From assembly GCF_011075055.1 (NCBI RefSeq), contig NC_058151.1:8884251-8948250 (forward strand): a stretch of DNA of 64,000 nucleotides. The letters are read 5' to 3'. This DNA is from Mangifera indica. Its lineage: Eukaryota; Streptophyta; Magnoliopsida; Sapindales; Anacardiaceae. A program made the translations under genes and the position numbers. The notes beneath the pieces were generated by a model. The model had not been told where the DNA came from, did not search any database, and saw nothing but the letters and a program-made list of their open reading frames with translations. Below are positions 49,501-62,660 of the stretch, piece by piece. The stretch's first letter is position 1. Every line of letters starts with the position of its first letter.

Positions 49501-51398
49501 CCAAAGATTTATAAAATTACTTGCCAGAAATTAAGAGGAAAGATTTAGGAATGCATATTTCCTGAACAACTAGAATTCAACTGACAAAAAATAATGTTGA
49601 CACTAGAACTTACAATGAAAATGATTTTATTCCATTCATATGAAATATATGAAACATAAAATACAAAAATTATATTTTTATATAATAAATGTCAATTCAT
49701 TCTCACCATGCCCCAGAATCCTGGATTATAAACACCAACTCCTCTGGTTGGACAAACATTGCTGCCTTGGCTATCACAAAGCACCTCCATTCGAAGTGCA
49801 ATCTTGTTTCGCTCAAAGCATGATGAACGGTCCGTTGAAACAATTATAGATGAATCATCTCCGATAATAAACCACGGATCAATATTTGAGGGAACATTTT
49901 GGCCCCCAGCTTCAAAACCTGAAATAGAAATTCAAGCGAATCCTCATAACATTATTTTTGAAAACAGTTTTGATATATAATAAATTGCTTGATAAGCAAT
50001 ATTCCTATTATAACTACAATGGACAATGGCTCCCTTATCAATACCGGAAAAAATTGATATACTTTCCTTGGTCCCTTTTCCAATGAGATTTCCCAACCTT
50101 CTATAATATTAATAGTCACCAAGAAGATGAGACAATATTCTCTCCTGAGATTCAAATAATGTGTATAGTATGCAAATTAGAGAAACTGCAAACAAACTCT
50201 ACAAAGACAGTGTTGGTATGCACTAAATCTGAGGATCTAACTAGTGGTCAACCATATAATTCACTACTTTCAAGAACCCCAAATCACCATAAGAACATAG
50301 CTGCAAAAATGCAACCTCCGATGGGTTAACCAAAGTAAGAACAGTTAAAACAAGGGACCAGTTGCATATCAGCGACACTAGGAAGGAAACATTAATCAAT
50401 CAACAGTTCATTCTACTGACACTGTCATAAACCAAAATGTGTTCACAAATACTTAGTGTAAATTTAAGGATATCAAGGTGTAATGATTAGCATGGAGAAT
50501 TCTTTTTGGACAAAAAACATATTCAAAATATTAAGAGCACTAGAGTAGACCCGTAAACAATTTTTTTGGTTCACAATGAAGAATCTCAAGGTTGCTTTAT
50601 ATCTCAAGTTATGAAATCTAAAATTAAAACATTAGTATGAACTAAGCAACCCCTCCTCATATTTTGTGCGTAAAATCATCAACCAACCACATAACTTAAG
50701 CAGCCAAGCATTCAAACTATAACTTTTCTATCGATTTTTAGAAATTGGAAAAGATTTGAGAATGACCTCTGTTGCTCACAAGCTCTGCCCACAGCCCACC
50801 AGCACCTGCATGGTTGATCTCCTGAAGAAAGACAAAATCAGAGCAATGCTAAATCTAAAATAACTTTAGTTCAAAAAATAGTTCCGATCACACTGACAAT
50901 ACTTCTTGCAGCACAGTATGGTAAAACCAGGAAGCATAGAGTCCATGCAAGCAATAAAGATAATACACATTCAAAGCAGGCAACTGCAATTTCTCACTAA
51001 GTATAAAATTTCATGCCCACATGTCCATAAATACAAGGATACACATTAATGCGTAGTAGCACATGTGCCATATCACATAGAAAGATAAAAGATAGCATTA
51101 AACCAAAATCAGGACGCCTAAAAGTAATTATAAAAATAAGAAGCAAGTTATAAAATATAGGAGCAACTAAAAATTCACTTTAGGAATAAAAGAAATTGTT
51201 TGAACAGCAGAAACAATAACTAACCTCAAAGAATATTCCAAATAGAGTATCAGGTATTGGCCGGCTCTGAGAAGCATTTACAAACAGTCTTGCCGTCTGG
51301 TTCACATCAACACCAATGGCAAAACATTGAGATAGCAAACAAGTTCCAAGGAAGAAGCAGAGCAAAATAACACTACAAGGGACTTTGCTAGCAGCCAT
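43570..51398 (-). CDS. ASD1: Alpha-L-arabinofuranosidase, glycoside hydrolase family 51
   Basis: Releases terminal alpha-L-arabinofuranosyl residues from cell-wall arabinoxylan and arabinan; expected to be secreted. Seventeen exons (minus strand): 51398-51225, 50821-50767, 49918-49707, 49459-49338, 49261-49108, 48002-47933, 47776-47631, 47521-47476, 47386-47334, 46493-46349, 45930-45812, 45678-45607, 45529-45426, 45226-45170, 45060-44862, 44456-44310, 43719-43570. All are GT-AG, and the frame closes at every junction to give 674 aa, the usual family length. Residues 1-27 form a signal peptide. FGIFFEEINHAGAGGLWAEL and SNRGFEAGG follow, then a carbohydrate-binding-like region, the catalytic barrel with IGNEDCGK (acid/base E384) and FVSEYAVTG (nucleophile E461), and a C-terminal beta domain (YGTPSYWVQ, SGSTKTVLTS). 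It resembles Arabidopsis ASD1/ASD2; I cannot separate these two. No defects are seen. Confidence 0.96.
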
Positions 51399-52018
51399 TG
51401 CTCAACAGATTGGATTGCAAAGTTTTCACAGCGGCCTAATAACGCATGAAAAAGTACACATTTAGTTATCATTATATTCAACAAAAGAGCTAATGCAGTT
51501 ACCCTTATCATTTGCAAAGACAACCCCACAACCGAAAACAAAAAAAGAAATAAGGGATTAACGAATCTCATCAACAGCGTAAATGCAACATTCTCTGTTC
51601 CTACTCACACAAACTATTATAACATCATAAATTTGGAGTCAACAAGACAAGTGTTCTCAATATAATAAATAAAGTTAATCGAACATCCCAATTACTGTAT
51701 GAAGGGTTTAATACTTGGTAGAAAACTGAGATAGCTAGAAAGCAGCAACAGAATGAATAAAACAAACCTAGATTAAAAGCAATTAGCAATGAAGAATCAT
51801 CCGAACAGAGAATGGTAAAAATGCAAAAAAAGGAACACACCCAGAAGAAATAAACGGGAAAACAATGATATGAGAAGAAGTACGAAATAATTATGAAGTA
51901 TAAAGACAAGAAGGTGGACCTGAATGATTCAAGTGTTGGCTTGCGGAGGATTTGACCAGTAGGTAACTGATGAAGGAGGTGTTGAAATTTAAGTTGAAGT
52001 TGGAGTGGAGTTATATAG
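51399..52018 (-). promoter_or_regulatory. Probable 5' UTR with intron, and TATA box, of the arabinofuranosidase gene
   Basis: On the minus strand a TATA-like CTATATAA lies at 52011-52018. Transcription from about 51980 would give a short leader ending ATTCAG/GTCCACC (donor at 51919). An acceptor TTATTAG/GCCGC at 51436 would restore a leader joined to the ATG at 51396-51398. The intron (51919-51436, 484 bp) is inferred from splice consensus and composition only. ORFs inside it are not genes. Confidence 0.45.
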
Positions 52019-53399
52019 CTATGTAGGCAAATTAAATATTCAATTATATAAGAAATGGGGCTTTTCCTTGCTTGGAAGTAAACAGATATATCTAATCTGA
52101 TCCGACTGGCAGTGGATCACAAGGAACTTATGACACTCCAATTGTGGACCCTCCCTTCACCATTTTCGTATAAGCTTGACGATTCAGAGATTTTTGGAAA
52201 ATTTTCTTAAAAATATTCTTCTGTTTTCCACGTTGATCAATCTTATCAACACTGAAGGCAGTATCCCTAAAAATTTGTGGTAGTTTTACTTAATTTATCT
52301 GTAATTTAGATTATATAAATACACGGAAATTAATTAAACACCCCAAAACTTAATTTACTAAACCAAAATACCCATCTCTGTTAATATAAAGCAAAAATAC
52401 CTAGCAAATGTGAATTGACCAAAATGCCCCCTATACAAACAAACACAAAACAAATTTTCTAACCATTTCATTGCAAAATCACTGTTGACATTTTTCAAAA
52501 ATTCACGAAAAAATCATGAGACTATGACAGTCGCACGCATCTAGCTTTTCTACCAATGATTTTTGCACTTTTTTGGTGACAAAAATAGCAAAAGAGGTTT
52601 CATATTTAAATCATTTTGGTGTTGAGATTTAAGCATTAGACAAAGTTTTTGGTTGTTTTTTAGTTAGGATTTTCAGCTTTGAACAATTGAATATATGGGT
52701 CAATTCTTACATGTTTTAGATGAAATTGTTGAGAGTTTTTGTATTAGAATAGGTGTAGATTTGTTTGTTGTTAAAATGGTAATCAAAAAGTGCAATTTCG
52801 GTTGAAAAAAAGGGATCTTGTGTGTCAACAGTTATCTTGTGGGAAATCACTCTACCTCATGGGATAAAGTTATCTCGATGAGGATAAGGCATCTTGAAGA
52901 GGGGGCATAAGTTAGTTTTCAAATAGTATAATCTCGTGGTGAAAACGTGGAAATCTCAAGAATAGGAGAATTGTGAGTTTTTAAATAGTGTCAACCTTTG
53001 GAAATCTCACTAGGCGGATTATGAGTTTTTATTTAGTATCAACCTTTGGAAATCTTGAGGAGGGGGGAAATTGTGAGTTTTAAACATTCAAGAGGAAATT
53101 GTAGTTTTTAAAATATTTGGTGGGCAAACTAATTTTTTTATTTTAGGGTTTTTTGACATGTTTTTTTTTTTAATTTCAGGTTTATTTAATTAATAGATCT
53201 TAGATATTGTAGGGGTTAAAAAAAAAATTTCAATACAATTACAATCCTTTTACAAATGTAGATGTTTTTGCATATGTACAATTTATATTGAGGTTTTTCG
53301 ATATGTAGATTTCAAATTTTTTATTTGTATTTTTTTATATTATTATCTAATTTGTCATGATAACAATTTTTTTATAAAAAGGTTCACAAAAAATAAAAC
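52019..53399. repeat. Promoter-distal intergenic DNA with short internal repeats
   Basis: AT-rich sequence without a gene. At about 52965-53110 a unit of roughly 50-55 bp is repeated about three times, with CAACCTTTGGAAATCT and (A/G)TTGTGAGTTTT as the shared core. It may be the edge of the MULE-related block that follows, but inverted ends were not found. Confidence 0.4.
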
Positions 53400-55450
53400 A
53401 TGAGGACTTTGACAAAGGTGACATCACAAGTGTAGTGATATCCTTGGTCCAAGATCAAATCCACATTGACAAAGGAGTAATTAAGGTTGTTCGAGAGGTT
53501 GTATTTTAGGCACTTTTTGTATTTCAGAGACGAGATTTAGTAGAGTGCTAGTACACTCCTTTATATTAAGACATGTGTTAGGGGATGATGCAAGAAATCG
53601 GTTGTGGTTTCGAATTAATAGGGTTGACATGAGGTTTCTATTCTAGTTTGCCCTTATTACTAGTCTCCACTTCAGTCGGTTCATTGACATGGAAGTATAT
53701 CTTCCATAAGGTGCAGGACAAAGAATTTAAGACACCTATTTCTGAAGAAGCGAATAGGTCACATACGATGACAAGGAGCGAGTATTTTCAACAAGGCTAT
53801 AAGGGGATAATGATATCGACACCATTAAGTTGAACTTATTGTATTGTCTTCATATGGTGTTACTGGGGAACGACAAACGAAAAAATGTATCTCAAGAATT
53901 TCTTTAGTTGGTTAATCATTTAGATGGATTTAATTCTTATTTGTGGGTTGTACAGGTATAGGAGATGATATACTGATCCATGTGCTAGTCCATTGAAAGG
54001 ATATGCACTGGTGAGCAGAAAGATATGAAAAAGTATGCTATCTTGGGATTCCTACTTGCTTTTCCAAGTAAGTGTATGATTAGAAATAATTTTTTTATTA
54101 CAACAAAATAATAATAATAATAATAATAATTATCACTACAGTGGTAGTTGATAAAATTTAAACATTGATGTTGATATTGCAGTTTTTGATACAAAAGATG
54201 CTTGACACATTACATGATTGGGTGGATTTGGTTGATATTGACATGTTTTCATGCATGTTTAGGTGGCGGACGGGAGAAATCCCAAGACGAAGTCATATAA
54301 AAATTGTATTCATCGGTGATGTGGTTAGTAATTCTTAAGTGATTAATTGATGGATAAATTATTTCAGTAATTAGCTTGCAAAAAATGTTTATTGATATAT
54401 TTTAATGAGCAAGATAATGTAAATAGGTGTCCCCATCATAGGAGAATTCCATGACCAAACCTTCTTCTTACATGCAGTAGGTATCATTACCCATTCCATC
54501 AATTATATTAATTAATATTAATTATTTGCATAACATATTTCAATATTTTGATAGATTATGTGAACTGCTCATGGTCGGGTTGTCAAGAAGGGTCCACTCA
54601 TTCTCACCCCTTACGCAAAGCTATTGAAACTGAGGGTTAAATGAGTGAGTTGTAATGTTCCCGTATCGTCCGCTAAATGTGAAAAAACATTCTAAAAATG
54701 GTATAAGGAAGCTCTAGGATTGGATGCTCACGAGGTGTACAACATCGAAGTGAAGTCCAAATTAGTGTTTTGGAAGATGGTTGTAGAGCTAGGCCAATGG
54801 CTGACTGATGAGGTAAGTGAACTTTATACAGTGACTTTGCTTCAATGTTTTATATATTAATGTAAACAAAACTATTGTTGCTTTTATATTGATCACCAAC
54901 AAGTAGATTTGTTGTTGGCACTACTGCATCGATGCTAAAAAGATCTAGTGGACTTCACCTAACAGAATTGGATGACGGTGCACATTTTCTTCCTAGAGCA
55001 TATCTAGAAGAAGTACATTGGGTGGCATGATAGCCTATTAGGTTATTACGAATGGCCTGAGCTTTTTACGAAGATGGTGGAGGCTAATTATGCATTTAGG
55101 TCATATTACAAACCATGAGGTGAAGTGGATCAAGTACTATTTATGGGTATGGATTATCATTATTTATGTAAATACTTAATGTGTCTTCAAGTAATGTTTC
55201 AATGTTTGCAAGTTTTCATATCTATAAACTTTGATTGTGCATATTGGGTCACAACATCCTAGATTTGCAGGAGTGGACACTAATGGTATAAGACTCTCAG
55301 AAAAGTTATACAGACACTCCCAATGGGCTTGTGCTTAGGATGAGAGCATATATCAACCATATACCACTATTAATTGAGTTGACAAATTTTTTGGCCACCT
55401 CGAAAAAGGCACAATGATTTGATGTTTAGTGTTGTGCCAAAAGGACGATA
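53400..55450 (+). pseudogene. Degenerate plus-strand coding remnant, possibly Ulp1-like
   Basis: Pieces of protein-like sequence separated by apparent introns and stops: KMLDTLHDWVDLVDIDMF and CMFRWRTGEIPRRSHI (about 54190-54300), KKGPLILTPYAKLLKLRVK (about 54580-54640), KSKLVFWKMVVELGQWLTDE (about 54755-54812) and IDLLLALL-like sequence after 54905. The layout loosely recalls Ulp1/SUMO-protease-like ORFs carried by some plant MULEs, and a MULE transposase lies convergently at 55865-57150. I could not identify the catalytic His-Asp-Cys residues, so the name is tentative. There is an (AAT)n run at 54107-54130. Confidence 0.3.
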
Positions 55451-55864
55451 TCCCTTAGTAAGCCCTATACTCCAACGATTGTAGTGTATTTATGTTATGA
55501 TTCATTAAGTGTCTTGTTCTAGGTAATAGTTTAGATTTCCCCTACAAGTCCTTTAGATCCATACACATGTGTGTAGCCATATAGTTATATTTCCATTATA
55601 TTGAGTAGATTGCGTATTATATGTGTGACCATATCTTTGTATATTAGTTATGTTTATGTATATTTATAATAATTATTGGTTATGCATATGATTTCATGTT
55701 TTATATATATTTTGGAATGTAGGAAATATAATGACTACTAAACAAAAATTAAAGGATGTATGAAACATAAATAATACTAACATATGATTTTAAATATTAC
55801 ATCTCATTTAAACAAGTACATTGACAAATTTAACATAAATAATACTAAAATAAACGTCGAGACT

Positions 55865-57150
55865 TTGAAGATCTCCCACCTTTAGCACTTCTTGATGAAC
55901 CTAACTGATGTAAGGCTTTTGTAGTTTGTTCATGTATGTCTAGATTGATTACATCGACTACAAACCTTTGGTATAAAGGACATCTATCCTTGTTTGAAAA
56001 ATGACTTAATCGATGATGATAGATAAAAGGTGTTAGGATAACTCTAGCTTCCTTGGCATGTAACCAATATGATTGATCTTTAAGTATATTGATAACTTTT
56101 GCATATACTGCATGATGGAATTTGGTATTGTAGTAATGATGAACCCATGGTTAGAAATGGGTGAACATCATATATCTTGCGGTAATTATCACAAGCTTAC
56201 ATGGAATCTGTAAAAGTTAATCTTTTTGCATGTACATGTTTGATCAGGAAAGTCCACTAGGTCAATGTATTGGCCACAACCCAACCTCATACCGAACATT
56301 TGTAATAAGATGCACCTCAAAGTTTGAAGACTTTAACACATGTTAGGCAAACTTTCCTCTGTCTATGGTGTAACCTAATAGGTGTAATCATCTACAATAT
56401 TAAAAAACATCAGCATATCCATTACTAAATAATCGTATGTTTGAATAACTATGGCCAATTAAATAATAGTATTAAATTCAATACATACTTGCATGATTTC
56501 TCTTCTAAAAAAACCATCATTATAAGGTGCCCTGAATGAGCTTGGCTAACATCATGATAGGTAAACCCTACATGTATCTGATAAGTGCATTAAATGACTT
56601 TGCCATGTTGATTATCATTATGTTGTACCTATAGCTTGGAAAATATGTCTTGCTCCATAGATGATACCTCACCTCATGTAAGTAATCCTTTGTTGTAAGG
56701 TGCATCTCATCAAGTGCTCTCATGTTGAACTCAAAATCTGCCTTTGTATAGGTTTTCATTGTTTTCTATTACAAACATGTGACTTTTGAGTTACACTTAT
56801 ACTTTGATTGCATATGTTATAAAGAAGGTGATAAAAATAATATTCATGGTATACATCTAGAAAAACCTTAACCATTGTAGAGTAGATAAGGAGATGATGA
56901 TCTAAAATTATTACCAATTTTGGTACTTTACCAATGCAATTTTTAAGCTTTGTCAAAAACCAAGTCTAAGTTGGATGATCTTGCTTTTAGCCAACATCCA
57001 ATGCCATAACGAAAAATAAATATCTCAAATATCAATCCTTTAAGAAAACAACATCAATGCAAATAATCGATCGAATGTGTCATTGAAATACACAGATACA
57101 ACAACCCAATGCCATGAAAAAGTACTAAAAGCACCGCTACTCTTATGTTT
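55865..57150 (-). pseudogene. MuDR-type (MULE) transposase pseudogene
   Basis: Minus-strand relics in the order of a MURA-like transposase, which would cut and move Mutator-like elements: CIDVVFLKG (about 57080) and VMALDVG (about 57010), matching the DDE-core entry; WFLTKLKNCIGKVPKLVII, then LDHHLLIYS and VKVFLDVYHEYYFYHLLYN (57000-56800); YTKADFEFNMRALDEMH and LWSKTYFPSYRYNIMIIN (56755-56590); a SWIM-type zinc finger with CTCKK (about 56240), and the tail HHAVYAKVINILKDQSYW (about 56130-56060). Stops and frameshifts between the pieces make it inactive. Terminal inverted repeats were not located. Confidence 0.8.
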
Positions 57151-60100
57151 GCATAGACATTACAGTACCTAAATTAGCATATTCTAAATTATAGTAATAA
57201 TCTGATAAGAGTATAAATGAGTCTTCCAATGTGCGCTTCAATACTTGTAATACTCAATTTCTTGCTTACTAGACCTATGAATATGATATATCAATTTTAT
57301 ATCTATCAGTGATATCGATAATAATTTACTTAGGCCTATAAATATGATTAACCAACATGAATTTTGACTTCATAAAATAGATTTTGAATATGTCACTGTG
57401 TTTTATTCTTTTTTGCTTTGTATGCTATAGGCATTGTAGATCAATGCACATAACCTCATATCTCCCTGTGTATGACTTGAACACTTTGTACTAGACTCTA
57501 TTCTCCAGCGTAAATTGAGCCATTACATCTTTCATCTATTTTTTATTAATAAATACGTCACCAATATTTATAAAATTCCCTTCTTGCTCCAATTTTTGAC
57601 CACTAGATGTTGATGTTGAAGGCTATGGAGGCAAATCAGGTAGCCACTTAAATAGATTAATAGAGACATTATTGACAAATGGTCCAACTATTAGGATAGA
57701 TGTCTTAAGGCCAATCGATTTTGGTAGTTGTAGATGTAATTTTATATTAATAATTGATAAAGGATTTATTGTTATTCAGTTCATATGTTATCTATTTATA
57801 TGATCATATGAATAATATGCTCTTAGAATGATATAACTATGATGAGGGGATCAGATGATTGATCGTGAGAACCCTATGCATATTTTTAGTGGCCATTCTA
57901 GAAACATTTGTAATCCTGACATTACAATAAACGATGACACATGTAATGATGATGAGATTATTATAACGTTGAGCAACCCCACTAAAAGTGGTGACAGTTC
58001 TTACAAGTCAAAGTGATTGTAAACAACGTGGTGTAATAGATAAGTGCATGCTATAGATGTGTTCATTAGACTAACCTAACTAGAGGATATTCATATGGAT
58101 GATTGCTCTAGTGTTTATGGAATAAATCCTTTGAACATTATGAGTGCATGTGATCCTTTGACTTGAGGTTGCTAGATTATTTAGTGTAAGGATCAGTATG
58201 GTTTGACACTATCTAATGTGTCCCCGTAATTTGGGTAATTACAAAGGTAATGATCACCATATAGTGAGATATATGAAGACTATGGTTAATCGATAAAGAA
58301 TTTGTCACTTTTGAGCACAGGAAAAAATATCTCATATAAGAATATTGAATGGCAACCTTAACACCTTAAATCTGTGGCCATGGTAGGATAAGTTCATAGG
58401 CTAAATTATGTTAGTCATTGATGTATATAAGTTCATATCGATGAACTACTGAGATAGACATTTTTCTATGTCTCAATCTTGAAAGATATTGGTTGACAAA
58501 AAAATTGAATTGTACAAACTATGATATTATAAAAGCTTAAGAGATATTCGCTGACACTTTATCGTTCGAATAACCATGATGCTTTGTTAGAGGCCAATCT
58601 TAGTTTGTGTTTGAACTTGATCTAAATCTAGAAATTATCGATTTAATAGAGAACTTATAGGTCACATGCATATATGGGTTGATTTAACATGTGAGGATTA
58701 TTTCGTGATAATCCTGGTGTTTAAGGAGAGAGAAAAATAATTGAAAAACTAGGTTTACCTATTTGGGTTAAAGAGCCTAGTTGATCATGCTTTGACCAAG
58801 GTATTGTTGGTGTCCATGGTACTAGCTGGCACTATGAAAAATAAAAAGTGCGACATATTTTTGTTGCCATTCGTGTATGTATTTGTTGAAAGTATCGAGC
58901 TTGGTTGAAGTTCTTACCATACTCGAACACCTGCACATATATAAAGCGTGCATTAAAATAAACAAAATATATAGAATTAAAAAACAAAAAACCTTTGTCG
59001 TGTTTTTCTATTTTTCTTTCTTTCTCTCGTGAACACATAAGTCTAGCCGAAGAGCTTAAGTAGCCTTTTCACTTGGATTGTTTCTTTCATATTTGTGCTC
59101 TGTATGGATACCGAGGCATCACCTCTCGAGGGTTGGATAACATTGAATCTCAAACCATATGAAGATTTGAAGGAGCCATCAACGTAGGTATAAATTCTAA
59201 AACACTCTATGAGTTTTTTGCATGTTCATTAATAAATGTCTAAAATGGGCATACTGGTTAGGGTTTTTAGGATTGTTTGATTTTAAAAATCTTTAAAATG
59301 TGTTGCATCATCGATTATCAGTGCCTTGAAAACCTTATAATAGTATCAAAACCACCATTTAGTATATTTTCATGAAATTATATACTTGCTATCAGTTTTG
59401 ATTGATTTTATATGTTGATTGTATGTAATCAGATTAATTAAAATTGATAAAGATGATTTGCATTCTTGTTGTTGCATGATTTATTGAGTATCATGTACAA
59501 TGTTAATTGTGTTAAATTGTTTAGTGATGAGTCTTGAATTTTGTTTGAGTTTTTATTGATATTGTAGATTTAATTTTTTGTTGAAAGCCATAGGTTTCGT
59601 GTTGTTGCACGAAATTACCTTTGAATCTTGTTGATTTCATGATCCAAAGGTTACTGTCAATATAAGTACAGTTTACGTGTCATATTCCCTCACTTTGGTG
59701 ATTAGTTTTCCAAGAATTAGAGTCTTATAAATTTTTTGTTGCTAGAAAATCTAGAAAACTAGTTTTGGTAAACTCGTCATGCATAACTTGATTTCAACCG
59801 TCCATGGAGGGTGTTGGGTGAAATAGCTTTTACACTATGAGTTGTGTGTGGTTGGACCAAAAATGTCCAGTCGTGACTGTCTCTTGGTGCATGGCACCAA
59901 AATATGGCATGGTTGGACTATAATTTGGTCTAGTCATGACTCTTTCATGGCTTTAAGCCATGTGTATGGTGTCTTACCCTAGTTGCATTCTAGCCATGTC
60001 CAAGTCGTGACTTTAGTCGTATTGTATTCTGAAAATTTGTTGAATTTTAGATGCATAACTGGATATCACACTTGCATGCCTAGCAAAGTTAAAAATCTTG

Positions 60101-61249
60101 ATTTAGTCTTGTTTGTTGAATTTTGACTGAATTGAAATTTTCTTGAGCTTTGGGGTTGAATTACAATTTTATAAAGTTTAGAGACCAATAGTAATTTGAG
60201 ACTTGGGTTAAAAATAATTAAATTTTTTTAATTAGTATGTCTTTGTATGGGTGCTATATGCATGTATATGTATAGATGTTTTATGCATGATGCCTAGTAC
60301 ACAATCAAAGAACCTTTGTGGATGTTTTTTATATTTTATTTCTTTTTTAGGTTGTAATTCCTAAATAAAGTCTACGCGCCTTACTTTTCTTCCCTTTCTT
60401 TATTTAGAATCAGTTATATTTATTTTCTTAGAATTCTATAACTAAGAACCAAAATCGTGTAATAATTGAATACTAGAGACAGAAGGACAAGCGTGAAAAC
60501 TTAAAGCTAAATATTTATCTAAGTTGATCAATCAAACTCTTCTTGGCTCGAGGGGCTTGAAATTAGTTATGGTTGTGTGATAGCTGGTTTTTATTTTATG
60601 TTGTAGAATGAATGTATAGTTTTTATTTTACAAATATCACCTAACATGCGGCTAAAATTTGATGAGACTAATTAATAAAACCCTTAATTTAAATATTAAG
60701 CCTAAGATTTAATTAGTGTCTTCCAATATAACACTTTAATTAAGCACATGTTTGTTGGAACCTTGTTCATTAAAGTGAAAGGTACATCTTTACCAGGTGG
60801 AAAATTAGGTGATGGTCATATTGGGTCCAACTTAACTAATATACTTTGTTTACGAAGGTGAAGTATGTTAGAAACATAAGTAGGGAATGCATTTTTTGAT
60901 GCAAGGAGATATATAATATTCACCCTACTAATACCAAGAATCACATTTGAGCTCATATGATTTGTTGGGATAACACCTGGCCTGAGATCATAGTCTATTG
61001 GTGATTAATTTGAATTTCACCTCTTCTATTAATTCAAATTTGTTCACAAAAGAAAAGAGTAGAGTTAACGTGATGAGATCTCGGCCCACTAGGAAGTTTA
61101 TTAGAACTTTCCGAGTGCAACAATAAGGGTTGTTGGCTTGAGGAAAATAGTGACAAAGTTATTAATTATTAAATCCATGATTAAAATGAATATTAATAAT
61201 TAAATAAGATTACTAATTCTTTTATTTGTAAATTGTAGATCACAAAATC
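57151..61249. other. Unclassified repeat-rich DNA
   Basis: About 4 kb without a supported gene. 59845-60010 carries a directly repeated (C)ATGGTTGGAC...(C/T)(C/A)AGTC(A/G)TGACT unit of about 60-70 bp. The stretch just before 61250 may be leader or LTR sequence of the copia fragment that follows, but no primer site or LTR boundary was found. Confidence 0.3.
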
Positions 61250-62660
61250 ACCATGTTAAACTCAACGTATTGATTAATTCTTGAAAAAAGAAAATAGACT
61301 CATTAGAAGCAACTTTACTAATTAGTACAAAAATCTTTGAATTATTTTGCATCAGAAGAAGACTTTATATACCCTTGAGGGGTCGTTGCCTCATGAGCCT
61401 GGTTTTGATGCCACCAAAGAGTAAAAAGATACATTTAATAAGTATCTTGATGACTCCATGGAAGTTCAATGTCTCACGCTAAGTTCCATGTCACCTTTGC
61501 TTAAAACAAAAAAATGAAGAAATGGATGTATAATTTGTACTTGCACACCTTTGAGAGTTATATAATACTCGTGCGAGAGCTGAACGTATGAGGTGTCAAG
61601 TGTGTTGTTTGAGTGCAAACACTCTAAAGAAGGACAAGTTAGCCTTTATGTGGTCAAGATGATTAGGTACATTAAGCGGTTGGCAAGCTTAAGCTTCATC
61701 ATGGACAATGAGTTTGCCATTGACCTGGTGTTGAAATCTTTTCCTAAATTATGGGCTAATTTCATTATGAATTTTAATCTAAACAAAAATGAGAAAACCC
61801 TTAAGGAGTTGTTGTATATGCTCAGACACGCTAAACAAGAGGTATGATAGATAGCTTCGATTAATCTATTCGTGGTTAAAGCCCAAGTATCAAAAGTCAA
61901 GGCTAAGGGCAAAAACAAGGCCAAGGCTAAGGCCAAGCCCAAAGCAAAAAAGTAACTTAATATTACTATTCAACCTATAGGTAATGTAGGGAAAGGAAAA
62001 GGTTGTCTGTTTTTATTATGGCGAGATAGGTTACTAGATGAGACATTGCAAGGTCTTTCTAGAAAATAAAAAGAAAAAGGTAGTTGAAGCTTCTACATTA
62101 GGGATTACAACATAGTAGATTACTTGTCAAAAGAGAAGTTAACCTCCATGTTGGGAATAGAAAACGTGTTCCTATATTAGTTATATGGTTTTATTATCTT
62201 AAATTGCCACTGGGCTAGTTTGAGGATTTAAATATTTTTATTTTGTTTCTTCTATTTCTAAAAACTTAGTTTTTCTGTCTATTTTGGACAAAGATGGATA
62301 TTCATTTTCAATTGTTGATGATATTATAACTATCGATTTAAATAATATTCTATATGGAATAACTGAGTTGCATAATGGTATATATATTCTGAAACAAGAT
62401 ATTGAAATTCTAAATGTGCAAAATAATAAATTATTGAAATTGAATTATCTAGATACTATATATATATGGCATTGTAGGCTAGGCCATATAGGATCGAAAC
62501 ATATATCAAGACTTCTTAAATAAAGAGTCTTGGAATTATTTGACTTATAGTCATATGATAACTGTAAATCATGCTTATTAGGTAAGATGACCAAAGCACC
62601 CTTCACTAGACATAGTAAAAAGGCGACTAAATTGTTAAGGCTTATACACAACAATGTGTG
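61250..62660 (+). mobile_element. Ty1/copia fragment C: gag to start of integrase
   Basis: Plus-strand relics: LYTLEGSLPHEPGFDATKE (about 61360-61420); RYEVSSVLFECKH-like gag sequence; LASLSFIMDNEFAIDLVLKS and LKELLYMLRHAKQEV (61590-61845); a Lys-rich tail; a broken zinc knuckle with CFYYGEIGY (about 62010-62060); then LDKDGYSFSIVDD, IYIWHCRLGHIGSKHISRL (62285-62520) and SCLLGKMTKAPFTRHSKKAT (about 62568-62630), which is GAG-pre-integrase. Stops and frameshifts interrupt it. It ends abruptly at the start of integrase, near 62660. Confidence 0.82.

Noticed and set aside
51302..51909. Minus-strand ORFs upstream of the arabinofuranosidase start
   Set aside because: They overlap the first exon in another frame or sit in the probable leader intron, and have no domain.
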